DNA of 64,000 bases from Bacteroidota bacterium (GTDB lineage: Bacteria; Bacteroidota; Bacteroidia; 2-12-FULL-35-15): the NCBI GenBank assembly GCA_017303895.1, contig JAFLBF010000012.1, forward strand, positions 42,491-106,490, in the 5' to 3' direction. Of the stretch, positions 51,381-60,611 are shown in pieces. Each line of letters starts with the position of its first letter. Within the stretch, counting starts at the first letter, position 1. The position numbers and the translations under genes were made by a program. Under the pieces are notes generated by a model, which searched no databases, was not told where the DNA came from, and saw nothing but the letters and a program-made list of their open reading frames with translations.

Positions 51381-53510
51381 ATGAGAATAAGGAAAATTGT
51401 ATTTTTATTATTACTTCTTCTAGGGCAATCTAAATTCATTTCTGCTCAAAAAACAGAAATAGATAGCCTGGTTCAGTTACTTAACACCAGCTCAGAAACA
51501 GAAAAAATTGACATACTCAATGCACTGTCACAAAAGTATGTTGACAAAATTCCCGACAAAGCGATTGCCTACGCCAAACAAGCCCGTACAATTTCTGAAA
51601 ATCAAAAAGCAGATATAAAGATCGGCAACTCCTGCTTAAACATTGCGAGAGGCTACTATTCAAAATCAGATAATACTAATGCATTAGCATTTTTAAATTT
51701 GGCTCAAAATTATTTCCTAAAACAAAACGACAAAACAGGATTAGCAGAAGTATTCAATGTAATAGGGAATATCCAAACCGATATAAGCAATAGCAATGCT
51801 GCTTTGGACTATAACTTAAAAGCATTAAAAATACGAGAAGAGTTGAATGACTCAATGGCTATTGCCTCTTCACTCATCAATCTAGGAAAAGTATATTACA
51901 ATTTAAAAGATTACAAAAAGGCGAACGAATATTATACACAATCTTTAATAATCAGAGAAAAAATAAATGATGAGGCTGGGATTGCAGCATGTTATAATAA
52001 TATTGCCAATGTTTATGGTGACCAAGGAGAAAATCAAAAAGCATTAGATTTTTTTCAAAAATCACTCTCCTTAAAGGAAAAATTGGGCAATAAAAAAGGA
52101 ATAGCATACACCTTAAATAATATAGGGAGTATTTACACTGCACTTGACAATCACACCAAAGCGAGAGAATATTATTTAAAGTCATATGAAATAAAAAAAG
52201 AGATCAATGATGCGCGTGGGATTTTGAGCTCTCTGACCAATATAGGAGCCAGCTATTATTATGCAGACGATCTTAATAACGCTGTAAAATATTTCCTTCT
52301 ATCTAGTGCACAGGCAAGCGAAATTGGAGCGAAAGACATTGAATTAAGCGGATACCAAAATGCAGCTGAAACCTATATGCAATTAAAGGATTTCAAAAAA
52401 GCGGCTGAATACTTCAGCAAATCACTATCATTAAAAGATAGCATATTAAGCATTGAAAGCACAAAAGCACTGCATGAAATGCAGGCAAAATTCAATTTTG
52501 AAAAGCAAGAAAAAGAAATAAAGATCTTAAAACAAGAAACGGAGATTCAAGCACTTGATGTAGCCCGAACCAAACTAATTAAAAACGGATTTATTATAGG
52601 CTTCATTTTAATATTGATCATTGCATTCATCATTTACAATAGATATCAAATAAAACAAAAAGCAAATAAAAAATTAGAGTTTCAAAAACAAGAGATCACC
52701 CGTCAGCACAACGCATTAAATGTTGCATATGGCCAGATCGAAGCAAAGAATAAAGACATTACTGACAGTATAAAGTACGCCAAACGCCTACAAGAAGCAA
52801 TTTTACCTACGGCAGAATTTGAAAGAACTTTTTCAAACAACGGATTCATCTTATATAAACCCAAAGACATTGTCAGCGGGGATTTCTACTGGATGTGGAA
52901 AAAGAATAATTTGATCTTTGTTGCTGCCGTTGATTGCACCGGACATGGTGTACCTGGTGCGTTTATGAGCATTGTTGGACACAATCTCTTGAATCAGGCT
53001 GTAAAAGAACATAACCTTACTACACCATCACTGATATTAGATGAAGTAAACAAAGGCATTACACAGACACTAAGGCAGTATGAAGAAGAATCGACCGTAA
53101 AAGACGGAATGGATATTTCACTCTGTTGCTTGAATACAGATACTCTTGAATTGCAGTATGCAGGAGCGTTTAATCCGTTATGGATAATTAGAAATAATTC
53201 CATCCAGGAAATAACTGCCGACAAATTTCCGGTTGGAACTTTCATCGGTGTGAAGTTAAATCTATTTAAAAATAATACGATCCAACTCAATAAAGGAGAT
53301 CAGTTTTATATGTTCACGGATGGATATGCGGACCAATTTGGTGGCCCTAAAGGAAAAAAATTCAAATATAAACAGCTCCAGGAACTATTGCTCAAAAACG
53401 CAAACATTCCTTTAGATAAACAAAAAACAGAGTTAGATCTTGCTTTTACAAGCTGGACAGGACAATTGGAGCAGATCGATGACGTACTCATTATTGGCAT
53501 AAAAGCCTAA
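51381..53510 (+). CDS. TPR-repeat SpoIIE-type serine phosphatase
   Basis: 709 residues. Signal peptide (RIRKIVFLLLLLLGQSKFISA); about seven tetratricopeptide repeats outside the membrane (about 30-370; for example AIASSLINLGKVYYNLKDYKKA); a membrane helix (about 399-421, NGFIIGFILILIIAFIIY); a cytosolic coiled linker; and a SpoIIE/PP2C domain (about 500-705) with metal-binding SGDFYWM, DCTGHGVPGAFMS, DGMDIS and DDVLIIGIK. It should dephosphorylate an anti-sigma-factor antagonist in response to an extracytoplasmic signal; no antagonist or anti-sigma gene is adjacent. Single-gene unit by appearance. Confidence 0.93.
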   Translation: MRIRKIVFLLLLLLGQSKFISAQKTEIDSLVQLLNTSSETEKIDILNALSQKYVDKIPDKAIAYAKQARTISENQKADIKIGNSCLNIARGYYSKSDNTNALAFLNLAQNYFLKQNDKTGLAEVFNVIGNIQTDISNSNAALDYNLKALKIREELNDSMAIASSLINLGKVYYNLKDYKKANEYYTQSLIIREKINDEAGIAACYNNIANVYGDQGENQKALDFFQKSLSLKEKLGNKKGIAYTLNNIGSIYTALDNHTKAREYYLKSYEIKKEINDARGILSSLTNIGASYYYADDLNNAVKYFLLSSAQASEIGAKDIELSGYQNAAETYMQLKDFKKAAEYFSKSLSLKDSILSIESTKALHEMQAKFNFEKQEKEIKILKQETEIQALDVARTKLIKNGFIIGFILILIIAFIIYNRYQIKQKANKKLEFQKQEITRQHNALNVAYGQIEAKNKDITDSIKYAKRLQEAILPTAEFERTFSNNGFILYKPKDIVSGDFYWMWKKNNLIFVAAVDCTGHGVPGAFMSIVGHNLLNQAVKEHNLTTPSLILDEVNKGITQTLRQYEEESTVKDGMDISLCCLNTDTLELQYAGAFNPLWIIRNNSIQEITADKFPVGTFIGVKLNLFKNNTIQLNKGDQFYMFTDGYADQFGGPKGKKFKYKQLQELLLKNANIPLDKQKTELDLAFTSWTGQLEQIDDVLIIGIKA

Positions 53511-53602
53511 TGTTTTGTTAAAAAACATGTTAATAATTGTATTCCAGGCTTACGAATAGAAGGCAAATGTTTTCATAAACTTGATGTAGCCAAATCAGAC
53601 CT

Positions 53603-55246
53603 ATGAAAATCAAAATATTGCCCATATCACTATTTCTTTTTTCTGCCTTATTATTTTCTTGCTCCGACTCACAAGAACATCAAAAGGACACCAGAACTAT
53701 TTTTAAGTATAACGATATGGCAGGAATTAGTTCGTTAGACCCTGCTGCTGCAAAAAATTTCGAGAACATCTGGGCAATCAATCAGCTTTACAATGGATTA
53801 GTAGAGATGGATGATTCCCTGAACGTAAAACCATCCATTGCCACAAGCTGGGAGATTGTAAATAATGGAAAAACGTACATCTTCCATTTACGGAACGATG
53901 TTTTTTTCCATGATCACAAATACTTTGAAAACGGGAAAGGAAGAAAGGTAAGTGCGAACGATTTTGTTTACAGCTTTAACCGGTTGCTTGATCCTAAAGT
54001 ATCAAGTGCTACATCATTACTTTCTAACATTAATAACGAACATCAAAATGCATTTGAAGCGATCAACGATAGTACCTTTGCCATTCACCTGGAAAAGCCA
54101 TTCACTCCTTTTCTTGGCATCCTGACAATGAAATACTTTTCAGTAATTCCTAAAGAAATTGTTGAGCGAACAGGAGAAGATTTCAGAAGAAACCCGGTAG
54201 GAACAGGACCCTTTAAATTCAAAATGTGGGAAGAAGGCTCTAAATTGGTTTTCGTAAAGAATGAAAATTATTTTGAGTTCGAAGGAAAGGATCGCCTACC
54301 CTATCTGGATGCTGTTTCCATTTCTTTCATTAAAGACAAAGAAACATCCTTTTTAGAATTCATGGAAAATCGCTTCGACATGGTTTCCGGAATTGATGCG
54401 ATCAATACGGATCAAGTGCTGACTCCGGAGGGAGTACTTAAAGATGTACACAAAGAAAAAATTGTGATGCAAACTCAACCTTTCTTAAAAACGGATTACT
54501 TAGGCTTTTTGATTGATGAGAAACTACCTTCAGTAAAAAATTCACCTTTGCGATTAAAGACCATTCGTCAGGCTATTAATTATGGATTTGACAGAAAGAA
54601 AATGGTGAAGTACTTACGCAAGAATTTAGGTAAAGCGGCAACAGCAGGATTTATACCTCCGGGCATGCCTTCCTTTGACGAGAACAAGATCAAAGGCTAT
54701 GACTATAATCCTGAAAAAACAAAGGAATTATTATTCTTAGCCGGATTCCCTGACGGGAAAGGATTACCAGAAATTGTTTTAGCTACTACTGAACAGTATC
54801 TTGAATTAGCCGAGTATATTCAATCTCAATTAGCAGAGTCGGGAATAAAGATCAAGATCGATGTACAAAAGGCAACTGTACTATCAGAAAATATTGCCAA
54901 CGCCAAGATCAACTTTTTCAGAAAATCTTGGGTAGGCGATTATCCCGATGAAGAAAATTTTCTGTCGCTTTTTTACAGCAAAAACTGGAGTCCGACAGGA
55001 TTCAATTACACCCACTACTACAATCCACAATTCGACCTGTTATTTGAAAAATCACAACACGAACAGAACGATTCCATCCGTCATCACTATTACCAGCAAA
55101 TGGATCAATTGCTAATTGACAACGCTCCAATTGTTCCACTTTATTACGATCAGGTTGTACGATTAGTACAAAAGAACATCAGTGGACTGTCTTCCAATCC
55201 TATGAATTTACTCACGCTAAAAAAGGTAAAGAAAACGAATTCCTGA
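53603..55246 (+). CDS. Orphan peptide-binding lipoprotein (SBP family 5)
   Basis: 547 residues. Lipoprotein signal with lipobox LLFSC (KIKILPISLFLFSALLFSC, Cys at 20), then a full extracellular solute-binding family 5 (OppA/DppA-like) fold: DPAAAKNFENIWAINQLYNGLVE, SANDFVYSFNRLLDPK, GTGPFKFKMWEEGSKLVFVKNENYF, IRQAINYGFDRKKMVKYL, RKSWVGDYPDEENFLSLF and the closing APIVPLYYDQVVRL. No permease or ATPase gene is near, so either it works with a transporter encoded elsewhere or it is a stand-alone surface or periplasmic binder. Its stop abuts the stop of the convergent EEP gene. Confidence 0.92.
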   Translation: MKIKILPISLFLFSALLFSCSDSQEHQKDTRTIFKYNDMAGISSLDPAAAKNFENIWAINQLYNGLVEMDDSLNVKPSIATSWEIVNNGKTYIFHLRNDVFFHDHKYFENGKGRKVSANDFVYSFNRLLDPKVSSATSLLSNINNEHQNAFEAINDSTFAIHLEKPFTPFLGILTMKYFSVIPKEIVERTGEDFRRNPVGTGPFKFKMWEEGSKLVFVKNENYFEFEGKDRLPYLDAVSISFIKDKETSFLEFMENRFDMVSGIDAINTDQVLTPEGVLKDVHKEKIVMQTQPFLKTDYLGFLIDEKLPSVKNSPLRLKTIRQAINYGFDRKKMVKYLRKNLGKAATAGFIPPGMPSFDENKIKGYDYNPEKTKELLFLAGFPDGKGLPEIVLATTEQYLELAEYIQSQLAESGIKIKIDVQKATVLSENIANAKINFFRKSWVGDYPDEENFLSLFYSKNWSPTGFNYTHYYNPQFDLLFEKSQHEQNDSIRHHYYQQMDQLLIDNAPIVPLYYDQVVRLVQKNISGLSSNPMNLLTLKKVKKTNS

Positions 55247-56392
55247 TCACTGCACTTCTAGGTAGGTAATGATCGGAAAATGATCGGATAATTCTTCGCG
55301 AATGGTTCTGAATTCATAGGAACGGAAATGATCGCTATGCAGAATATAATCGATACGGAAAGAAGGAAACTTTCCGATATAACTACGTCCTAAACCACTG
55401 CCACTTTCTATAAAACTATCGGAAAGGTCGCCTAGTATCGTTTTGTAAGCATAAGAAGCAGGTGTATCGTTAAAGTCGCCACAAACGATAACCGGATATT
55501 TACATGATTCTATGCTAGCGGCTATCAGATCTGCTTGCTTTGCACGCTTCACAAAAGCTCTTTTTAAGCGTCTTAAAATATTTTTAGACCGTTCTACATC
55601 TTCCGTTTCCACATCTTTTTTAAGGTCGTCTGCATACTTATAATCTTCTTTCGAAAAAGCTATTGATTGCAAATGCATGTTGTAGATCCTGATCGTATCC
55701 TTGTCCCACAAAACATCCGTATAGATGCAAACATTATTTCCTTTATAGCCGAAATTGATCTTTCCTTTGTTGACAATAGGATATTTAGAGAAGGTGGCAA
55801 TACCAAAATGCTGTTTATGTTTATCATTAACAGAATATTCAGAATGTACATATTTAGCATTTTTAAATTTCAAGAGACTATCCATGTTATTCTGCTTGCT
55901 ACTGTCTCGCGTAAAAAACTCCTGAAAACACATAATTTCAGGATTCTCATCCTGTATCAATTCAAACATTTTAGTTCGTGTTTCGGTATTATGACTCCAA
56001 TTATAAAGGTCGAAAACCTTCACATTATAGCTCATCACTTTTAGGATCTCCTTTGATTTATCGGGAGTATCTTTAAATGAAATTTGTATAAAACTATGCA
56101 ATTGCGGCCAACCACAAATAATGATCAATAAAGAATAAGCCAGTCGTTTTTTTAGCTGAATGGACCAATACAAAACAAACAACAAATTTAGGATCACCAA
56201 TACAGGATATCCTAAACCAAAAAATGAGAACAACCAGAAATTTTCAGGACTTACATAAGGAGCCAGATAAGAAGTCAAAAGGGCAATAGCAACAACATGA
56301 TTGGCAAACATCGCTATGCGATTAAAATAGTAACGTTTTCCTTTCCGTTTCTTTTTCTCTTCCTGCGCTATTTTTTGCTCCTGAGTAGACAA
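55247..56392 (-). CDS. Membrane-anchored endonuclease/exonuclease/phosphatase (EEP) family protein
   Basis: 381 residues: basic N-terminus, three membrane helices (about 25-105), then an EEP domain with SYNVKVFDLYNW, IMCFQEFF, the catalytic GDFNDTPASYAYKT and SDHFPIITYLEV. The fold covers DNases, phosphodiesterases and sphingomyelinases; this membrane-tethered subfamily is common in Bacteroidota and uncharacterised. It starts eight bases after the second rhomboid gene and is the last gene of the mutL-rhomboid-rhomboid-EEP operon. Confidence 0.92.
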   Translation of the reverse strand: MSTQEQKIAQEEKKKRKGKRYYFNRIAMFANHVVAIALLTSYLAPYVSPENFWLFSFFGLGYPVLVILNLLFVLYWSIQLKKRLAYSLLIIICGWPQLHSFIQISFKDTPDKSKEILKVMSYNVKVFDLYNWSHNTETRTKMFELIQDENPEIMCFQEFFTRDSSKQNNMDSLLKFKNAKYVHSEYSVNDKHKQHFGIATFSKYPIVNKGKINFGYKGNNVCIYTDVLWDKDTIRIYNMHLQSIAFSKEDYKYADDLKKDVETEDVERSKNILRRLKRAFVKRAKQADLIAASIESCKYPVIVCGDFNDTPASYAYKTILGDLSDSFIESGSGLGRSYIGKFPSFRIDYILHSDHFRSYEFRTIREELSDHFPIITYLEVQ

Positions 56393-56400
56393 TTGAATAA

Positions 56401-57303
56401 TTATTTTTTGCTTGCTTTGAATAATATTTCTTTTTCAGCTTTACTCAAACTTTCATAACCCGATTTGGATATCTTATCCAATATTTGATCGATCTGCTGC
56501 TGGCTGGCAGCGCGGTTATGGTTATACTCATCATCAGATAATGGCCTATTCTTATGTACTACTTTTAACTTTGGTTTAGGACTGAAAAGACCTTTTATCC
56601 AATCGAAAAATGAATTGATCGGCTTGGCCATATCTAGCCCCTTTTTATATTGAACAATAAAAACATATCCCATCAATGCTCCTCCTAAATGCGCCAAATT
56701 ACCCCCTACATTAGAATAAGATGCAACATTTAACACATCGATCAAAATAGAGAACAATGCTACGTATACCAGTTTCACTTCACCAATGAACATCATATTC
56801 ATTTTATAATTTGGCAAAAGTGTAGCTGCCGCAACAATAATGGCCGTAACACCGGCTGATGCGCCAACCATTGGCATGCCAATGTAACGTTCTAAGGAAG
56901 GAATTAATTGTATTATTAGTAGCGAAAAAATAGCTCCGGCAACACCGCCTAAAATATAAAGAGGGATCAATTTTTTTGTTGACGTGTAATGCACAAAGAT
57001 CTGTCCAAACCAAAACAATGTGACCATATTCCAGAAAATATGGAAGATCTCAATATGCACAAAAGCATAGGTGATCATGGTCCATGGTTTTAACAAGGCA
57101 CCGTACCAGCTGATAGAGAAAGAAATATTCTCCAGAAACAAAGAGACAAATACAGTAAATGCTCCGGAATTATTCGTTAAAAAAAGTAGAATTCTGAATA
57201 TACTGATCAACAAAAACACGGCAACATTGATCACAATTAAACGGGTAACAGGATCATTGCTTTTAAATTTCTGCTTGATATCTTCAACAATTACATTCGC
57301 CAT
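56401..57303 (-). CDS. Rhomboid-family protein with GASA in place of GxSG
   Basis: 300 residues; six membrane helices (about 22-230) and a hydrophilic tail of about 70 residues (PLSDDEYNHNRAASQQQIDQILD, then SKAEKEILFKASKK). The catalytic loop reads MVGASAGVTAII, so the serine is present but the following Gly of GxSG is Ala, and the catalytic His is in NLAHLGGALMG. HIEIFHIFWNMVTLFWFG is the L1-linked helix. Activity is probable but less certain than for the next gene. It starts four bases after the 282-aa rhomboid gene. Confidence 0.9.
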   Translation of the reverse strand: MANVIVEDIKQKFKSNDPVTRLIVINVAVFLLISIFRILLFLTNNSGAFTVFVSLFLENISFSISWYGALLKPWTMITYAFVHIEIFHIFWNMVTLFWFGQIFVHYTSTKKLIPLYILGGVAGAIFSLLIIQLIPSLERYIGMPMVGASAGVTAIIVAAATLLPNYKMNMMFIGEVKLVYVALFSILIDVLNVASYSNVGGNLAHLGGALMGYVFIVQYKKGLDMAKPINSFFDWIKGLFSPKPKLKVVHKNRPLSDDEYNHNRAASQQQIDQILDKISKSGYESLSKAEKEILFKASKK

Positions 57304-57307
57304 ACGA

Positions 57308-58156
57308 TCAATAAAAATGATTTCGTTTTTTAGTCCAGATCTTTATTAATATAAAACCAAATAACATTCCACCTAAATGAGCGAAATGAGCTACATTATC
57401 GCCCGGATTATTAGCAATGCCCAAATACAATTCTAAAGCACCGTAAATGATCACAAAATATTTTGCTTTGATCGGGATCAGGAAATAGATGTACAATAAT
57501 GTGTTGGGAAATAACATTCCAAAAGCCAATAAAACGCCAAACACAGAACCCGATGCACCCACCACAGGATTATCCGCCTGGAAAGAGGTAAATTGTTTGA
57601 TATCATTCATGGCTTGCTGAATATAGATGGCACTGTTATCCAAATGGTCATTCCAGGAAGCATAAAATGTATCTATTTGCAATTGATTCTGAGGGATCTC
57701 TAAATAGACTCCAAAATGCTTTTTCACTAATGCATAATATTCTTCAGGAACAGGGTTGGCCAAAAAAGCATCAACCGATTGTTGCACCTGATAAAAATGA
57801 AAAGCTTCATACCCCATATAGATCAAGGCTGCACCAATACCTGTAACCATATAAAATATGAGGAAGCGTTTGGGTCCCCATAAATTTTCTAATACATTCC
57901 CAAACATCCACAAAGCAAACATATTAAAGAATATATGTTCCAGACTACCATGCATGAACATATAAGTAACCAACTGATAGGGTTGAAAAAGATCGGATGA
58001 GAAATAATGTAATCCAAGTGTATCTACAAGATCCAATTGAAATTGATTACGGAACACCCATGTAGCCAGAAATAGCAATCCATTAATGATCAATAAATTT
58101 TTGATCACCAAAGGAAGCATATTAAAACTGGAAGGACGGTATTGCTGGTATGACAT
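57308..58156 (-). CDS. Rhomboid-family intramembrane serine protease
   Basis: 282 residues. Catalytic Ser in NPVVGASGSVFGVLLAFG, catalytic His in HFAHLGGMLFG, L1 helix in HGSLEHIFFNMFALWMFG: a complete rhomboid set. A long loop of about 70 residues (about 115-185, with YQVQQSVDAFLANPVPEEYY) lies between the second and third helices. It begins seven bases after mutL and is followed four bases later by a second rhomboid, so a tandem pair with separate activity states may cooperate. Confidence 0.92.
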   Translation of the reverse strand: MSYQQYRPSSFNMLPLVIKNLLIINGLLFLATWVFRNQFQLDLVDTLGLHYFSSDLFQPYQLVTYMFMHGSLEHIFFNMFALWMFGNVLENLWGPKRFLIFYMVTGIGAALIYMGYEAFHFYQVQQSVDAFLANPVPEEYYALVKKHFGVYLEIPQNQLQIDTFYASWNDHLDNSAIYIQQAMNDIKQFTSFQADNPVVGASGSVFGVLLAFGMLFPNTLLYIYFLIPIKAKYFVIIYGALELYLGIANNPGDNVAHFAHLGGMLFGFILIKIWTKKRNHFY

Positions 58157-58163
58157 TCGTTAA

Positions 58164-60017
58164 TTATTTTTTAAATCGTTTATCCAGATCATCAATAGAG
58201 AATGTTGTGATCGTTGGTTTTCCATTGGGTGTTGCATACGGCATTTTACAGGCAAACAACTCATCAATTATATTGTTCATCTCATCTTGTGATAATACTT
58301 TCCCTTCTTTGATGGCCATATTATAAGCCATGGAACGGGCTAAATTTTCTCGCTTATTCGACTTCAGCTCGATCATATTCTGCTTGTAATTCTCAATCAA
58401 GCCTTCCAATAATGAAACGGAATCATGATCAATTGTATCGGCAGGAACGCCATGAATAACAAACGTATTTTTTCCGAATTCACTAATATCAAATCCGATC
58501 GCCTGTATATCGTCTTTTAATTCTTTTACCAAAGCAAAATCGGCCGCATTCAATTCAATTGTTTTAGGAAACAATTCCTGTTGAGTTGCAGCTTTATGCT
58601 TTTCAAAATTTTCCAACATCCGTTCATACAAAATACGCTCATGTGCTCCTTGCTGGTCGATCACCATAAAGCCTGTTTTTATATGAGATAAGATGTATTT
58701 ATTATGCAACTGATAGGTCGCTTTTTTATTGCTCTCGTGCCTATCGTTATCCCAGTCGGAATTAATCGACTGCTGAATTACATTTTCTTCTTTTGGAATA
58801 TTCAAGTCAAACTGATCGTTTGAATGTCTTTCATACAACTTATCCCAATTGGCCTTGTTGGACAATTCACGTTCTGTTTGCAATTTCTCTGCTTTCATCC
58901 CTTCCGACTTAAAAGGATTATAGCTGGGATCTACTTTTATAGTAGGCTGTTTTATAATCCCATCAAGAGGTTTCAAGGGCATATTGTACAAATGCGCTTC
59001 TTGATCAAAATCCAGACTAGGAGCAATATTGAATTGACCCAAAGATTTTTTTACAGTAGAACGCAAGAACGCATAAATAGCTTTTTCATCCTCAAACTTA
59101 ACTTCAGTTTTGGTTGGATGAATATTAATATCGATCGTTTTCGGATTAACGTCCAGCATTAAAAAATAGGATGCAAAACTATCGCTTGGCAACAATTGCT
59201 CAAATGCTGATTGAACAGCATGATGCAAATACGAATTCTTAATAAAGCGTTTATTCAAGAAGAAAAACTGCTCTCCACGTGTTTTCTTGGCAAATTCGGG
59301 CTTGATCACAAAACCTTTGATCTTAACGATATCAGTATCTTCTTCAACCGGAACCAAGCGGGTGTTGTATGAATTTCCGAAGATGCCCATCAGGCGCTGT
59401 TTTAAATTACCTGCCGGCAAATTAAATATTTCAGATCCGTTATGATGAAATGAAAAGGCAACATCCGGGTTGGGAATTGCAACACGTTGAAACTCATCAA
59501 TGATATGTCGTAGTTCAACCGAATCAGTCTTTAAGAAGTTTCTGCGGGCGGGAACATTATAAAACAGGTTCTTTACGGAAAAACTGGTTCCTTCAGGAGT
59601 ACTACATGCTTCCTGCAATTTAACCTCACTTCCTTCTACCTCTAACTTCACTCCGATCTCATCACCAATTCTTCTGGTCTTTAATTCCACCTGAGCAATA
59701 GCAGCAATAGAAGCCAATGCCTCACCTCTAAAACCCATTGTTTTTATGGCAAACAAGTCATCCGCTTTTCTGATCTTGGAAGTAGCATGTCGCTCAAAAC
59801 TCATGCGGGCATCTGTTTCACTCATTCCGCAACCATTATCGATCACTTGAATAAGTGTTTTCCCGGCATCCTTCACGATCAACTTGATGCTTTTCGCTCC
59901 GGCATCCAATGCATTTTCCATCAGTTCTTTCACAGCGGAAGCCGGTCGTTGAACCACCTCCCCTGCCGCGATCTGATTAGCGACTGAATCGGGTAAAAGT
60001 TGAATTATATCTGCCAT
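58164..60017 (-). CDS. mutL: DNA mismatch repair protein MutL
   Basis: 617 residues, normal size. The GHKL ATPase is complete: ELMENALDAGAKSI, VIDNGCGM, FERHATSKI, TMGFRGEALASIAAI, and NVPARRNFLK. The C-terminal dimerisation domain shows DQQGAHERILYERM where endonuclease-type MutL has DQHAxxE, and other metal-site motifs read MAYNMAIKEG and TPNGKPTI instead of ACxxAxKAG and CPHGRPT; nicking activity is therefore doubtful. It is the first gene of an operon with two rhomboids and an EEP gene. Confidence 0.97.
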   Translation of the reverse strand: MADIIQLLPDSVANQIAAGEVVQRPASAVKELMENALDAGAKSIKLIVKDAGKTLIQVIDNGCGMSETDARMSFERHATSKIRKADDLFAIKTMGFRGEALASIAAIAQVELKTRRIGDEIGVKLEVEGSEVKLQEACSTPEGTSFSVKNLFYNVPARRNFLKTDSVELRHIIDEFQRVAIPNPDVAFSFHHNGSEIFNLPAGNLKQRLMGIFGNSYNTRLVPVEEDTDIVKIKGFVIKPEFAKKTRGEQFFFLNKRFIKNSYLHHAVQSAFEQLLPSDSFASYFLMLDVNPKTIDINIHPTKTEVKFEDEKAIYAFLRSTVKKSLGQFNIAPSLDFDQEAHLYNMPLKPLDGIIKQPTIKVDPSYNPFKSEGMKAEKLQTERELSNKANWDKLYERHSNDQFDLNIPKEENVIQQSINSDWDNDRHESNKKATYQLHNKYILSHIKTGFMVIDQQGAHERILYERMLENFEKHKAATQQELFPKTIELNAADFALVKELKDDIQAIGFDISEFGKNTFVIHGVPADTIDHDSVSLLEGLIENYKQNMIELKSNKRENLARSMAYNMAIKEGKVLSQDEMNNIIDELFACKMPYATPNGKPTITTFSIDDLDKRFKK

Positions 60018-60031
60018 AGTCTTAAGTCATA

Positions 60032-60039
60032 CAAAAATA
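60032..60039 (-). promoter_or_regulatory. TATTTTTG minus-7 box of the mutL operon
   Basis: TAnnTTTG match on the minus strand, 14 bases before the mutL ATG. Confidence 0.5.
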
Positions 60040-60088
60040 ATACTATTAATGGAAAAAAGGACGTTTTGACAGTCAGGAAAGCCCTATT

Positions 60089-60445
60089 TTAAAAGAATTT
60101 TGCCTTGAATTCGGTTAAGATGTTGATTTGAAACCAGTCGTGCAGATAGATGGCAAATAAAATCCCGAAAATAATTGCAAATGACAGTAATAATCCAATT
60201 GTTTTACCGAAGGAATTACTCCCGGAAAGTAAAAATTTCGCAACAAGTATTTCCACCTTATTGTTCAAATAACTATAGGCCGGCACCAAAATAAAAACAA
60301 GCACCAGCATGGCTATGGCTGTATACTTGTAGGGATTTAAACCTAACTCATAATGAATGATCCGATCCGAAATATAGCCGGTCAGCAAATTCACAGTAAG
60401 AACCGTGATCATCAATACCATTATGCTAAACAGCTTCTTGAACAT
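60089..60445 (-). CDS. Small membrane protein, unknown function
   Basis: 118 residues with three membrane helices: FSIMVLMITVLTVNLLTGYIS, YTAIAMLVLVFILVPAYSYL and IGLLLSFAIIFGILFAIYL. The loops are short and the C-terminus (TEFKAKFF) is basic. No family recognised. It is upstream of mutL on the same strand but has its own promoter box, and a mutL promoter lies in the 71-base gap, so it is probably a separate unit. Confidence 0.7.
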   Translation of the reverse strand: MFKKLFSIMVLMITVLTVNLLTGYISDRIIHYELGLNPYKYTAIAMLVLVFILVPAYSYLNNKVEILVAKFLLSGSNSFGKTIGLLLSFAIIFGILFAIYLHDWFQINILTEFKAKFF

Positions 60446-60462
60446 ATCAATTATTTACTCAA

Positions 60463-60470
60463 CAAAATTA
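60463..60470 (-). promoter_or_regulatory. TAATTTTG minus-7 box of the 118-aa membrane protein gene
   Basis: TAnnTTTG match on the minus strand, 17 bases before the ATG at 60445. The remaining gap to 60611 shows no clear element. Confidence 0.45.
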
Positions 60471-60611
60471 GCACTTACATGCATTTTTCGAAAATAAACT
60501 CATCAACAGCAGCAGGTTAATAATTATACATTCCTACAAAAGATCCACATTCAAAATGGGGCTATTTTTAGCATTATTATTGTTTGTACCTATTTCGTTA
60601 AAAAATCAAAG

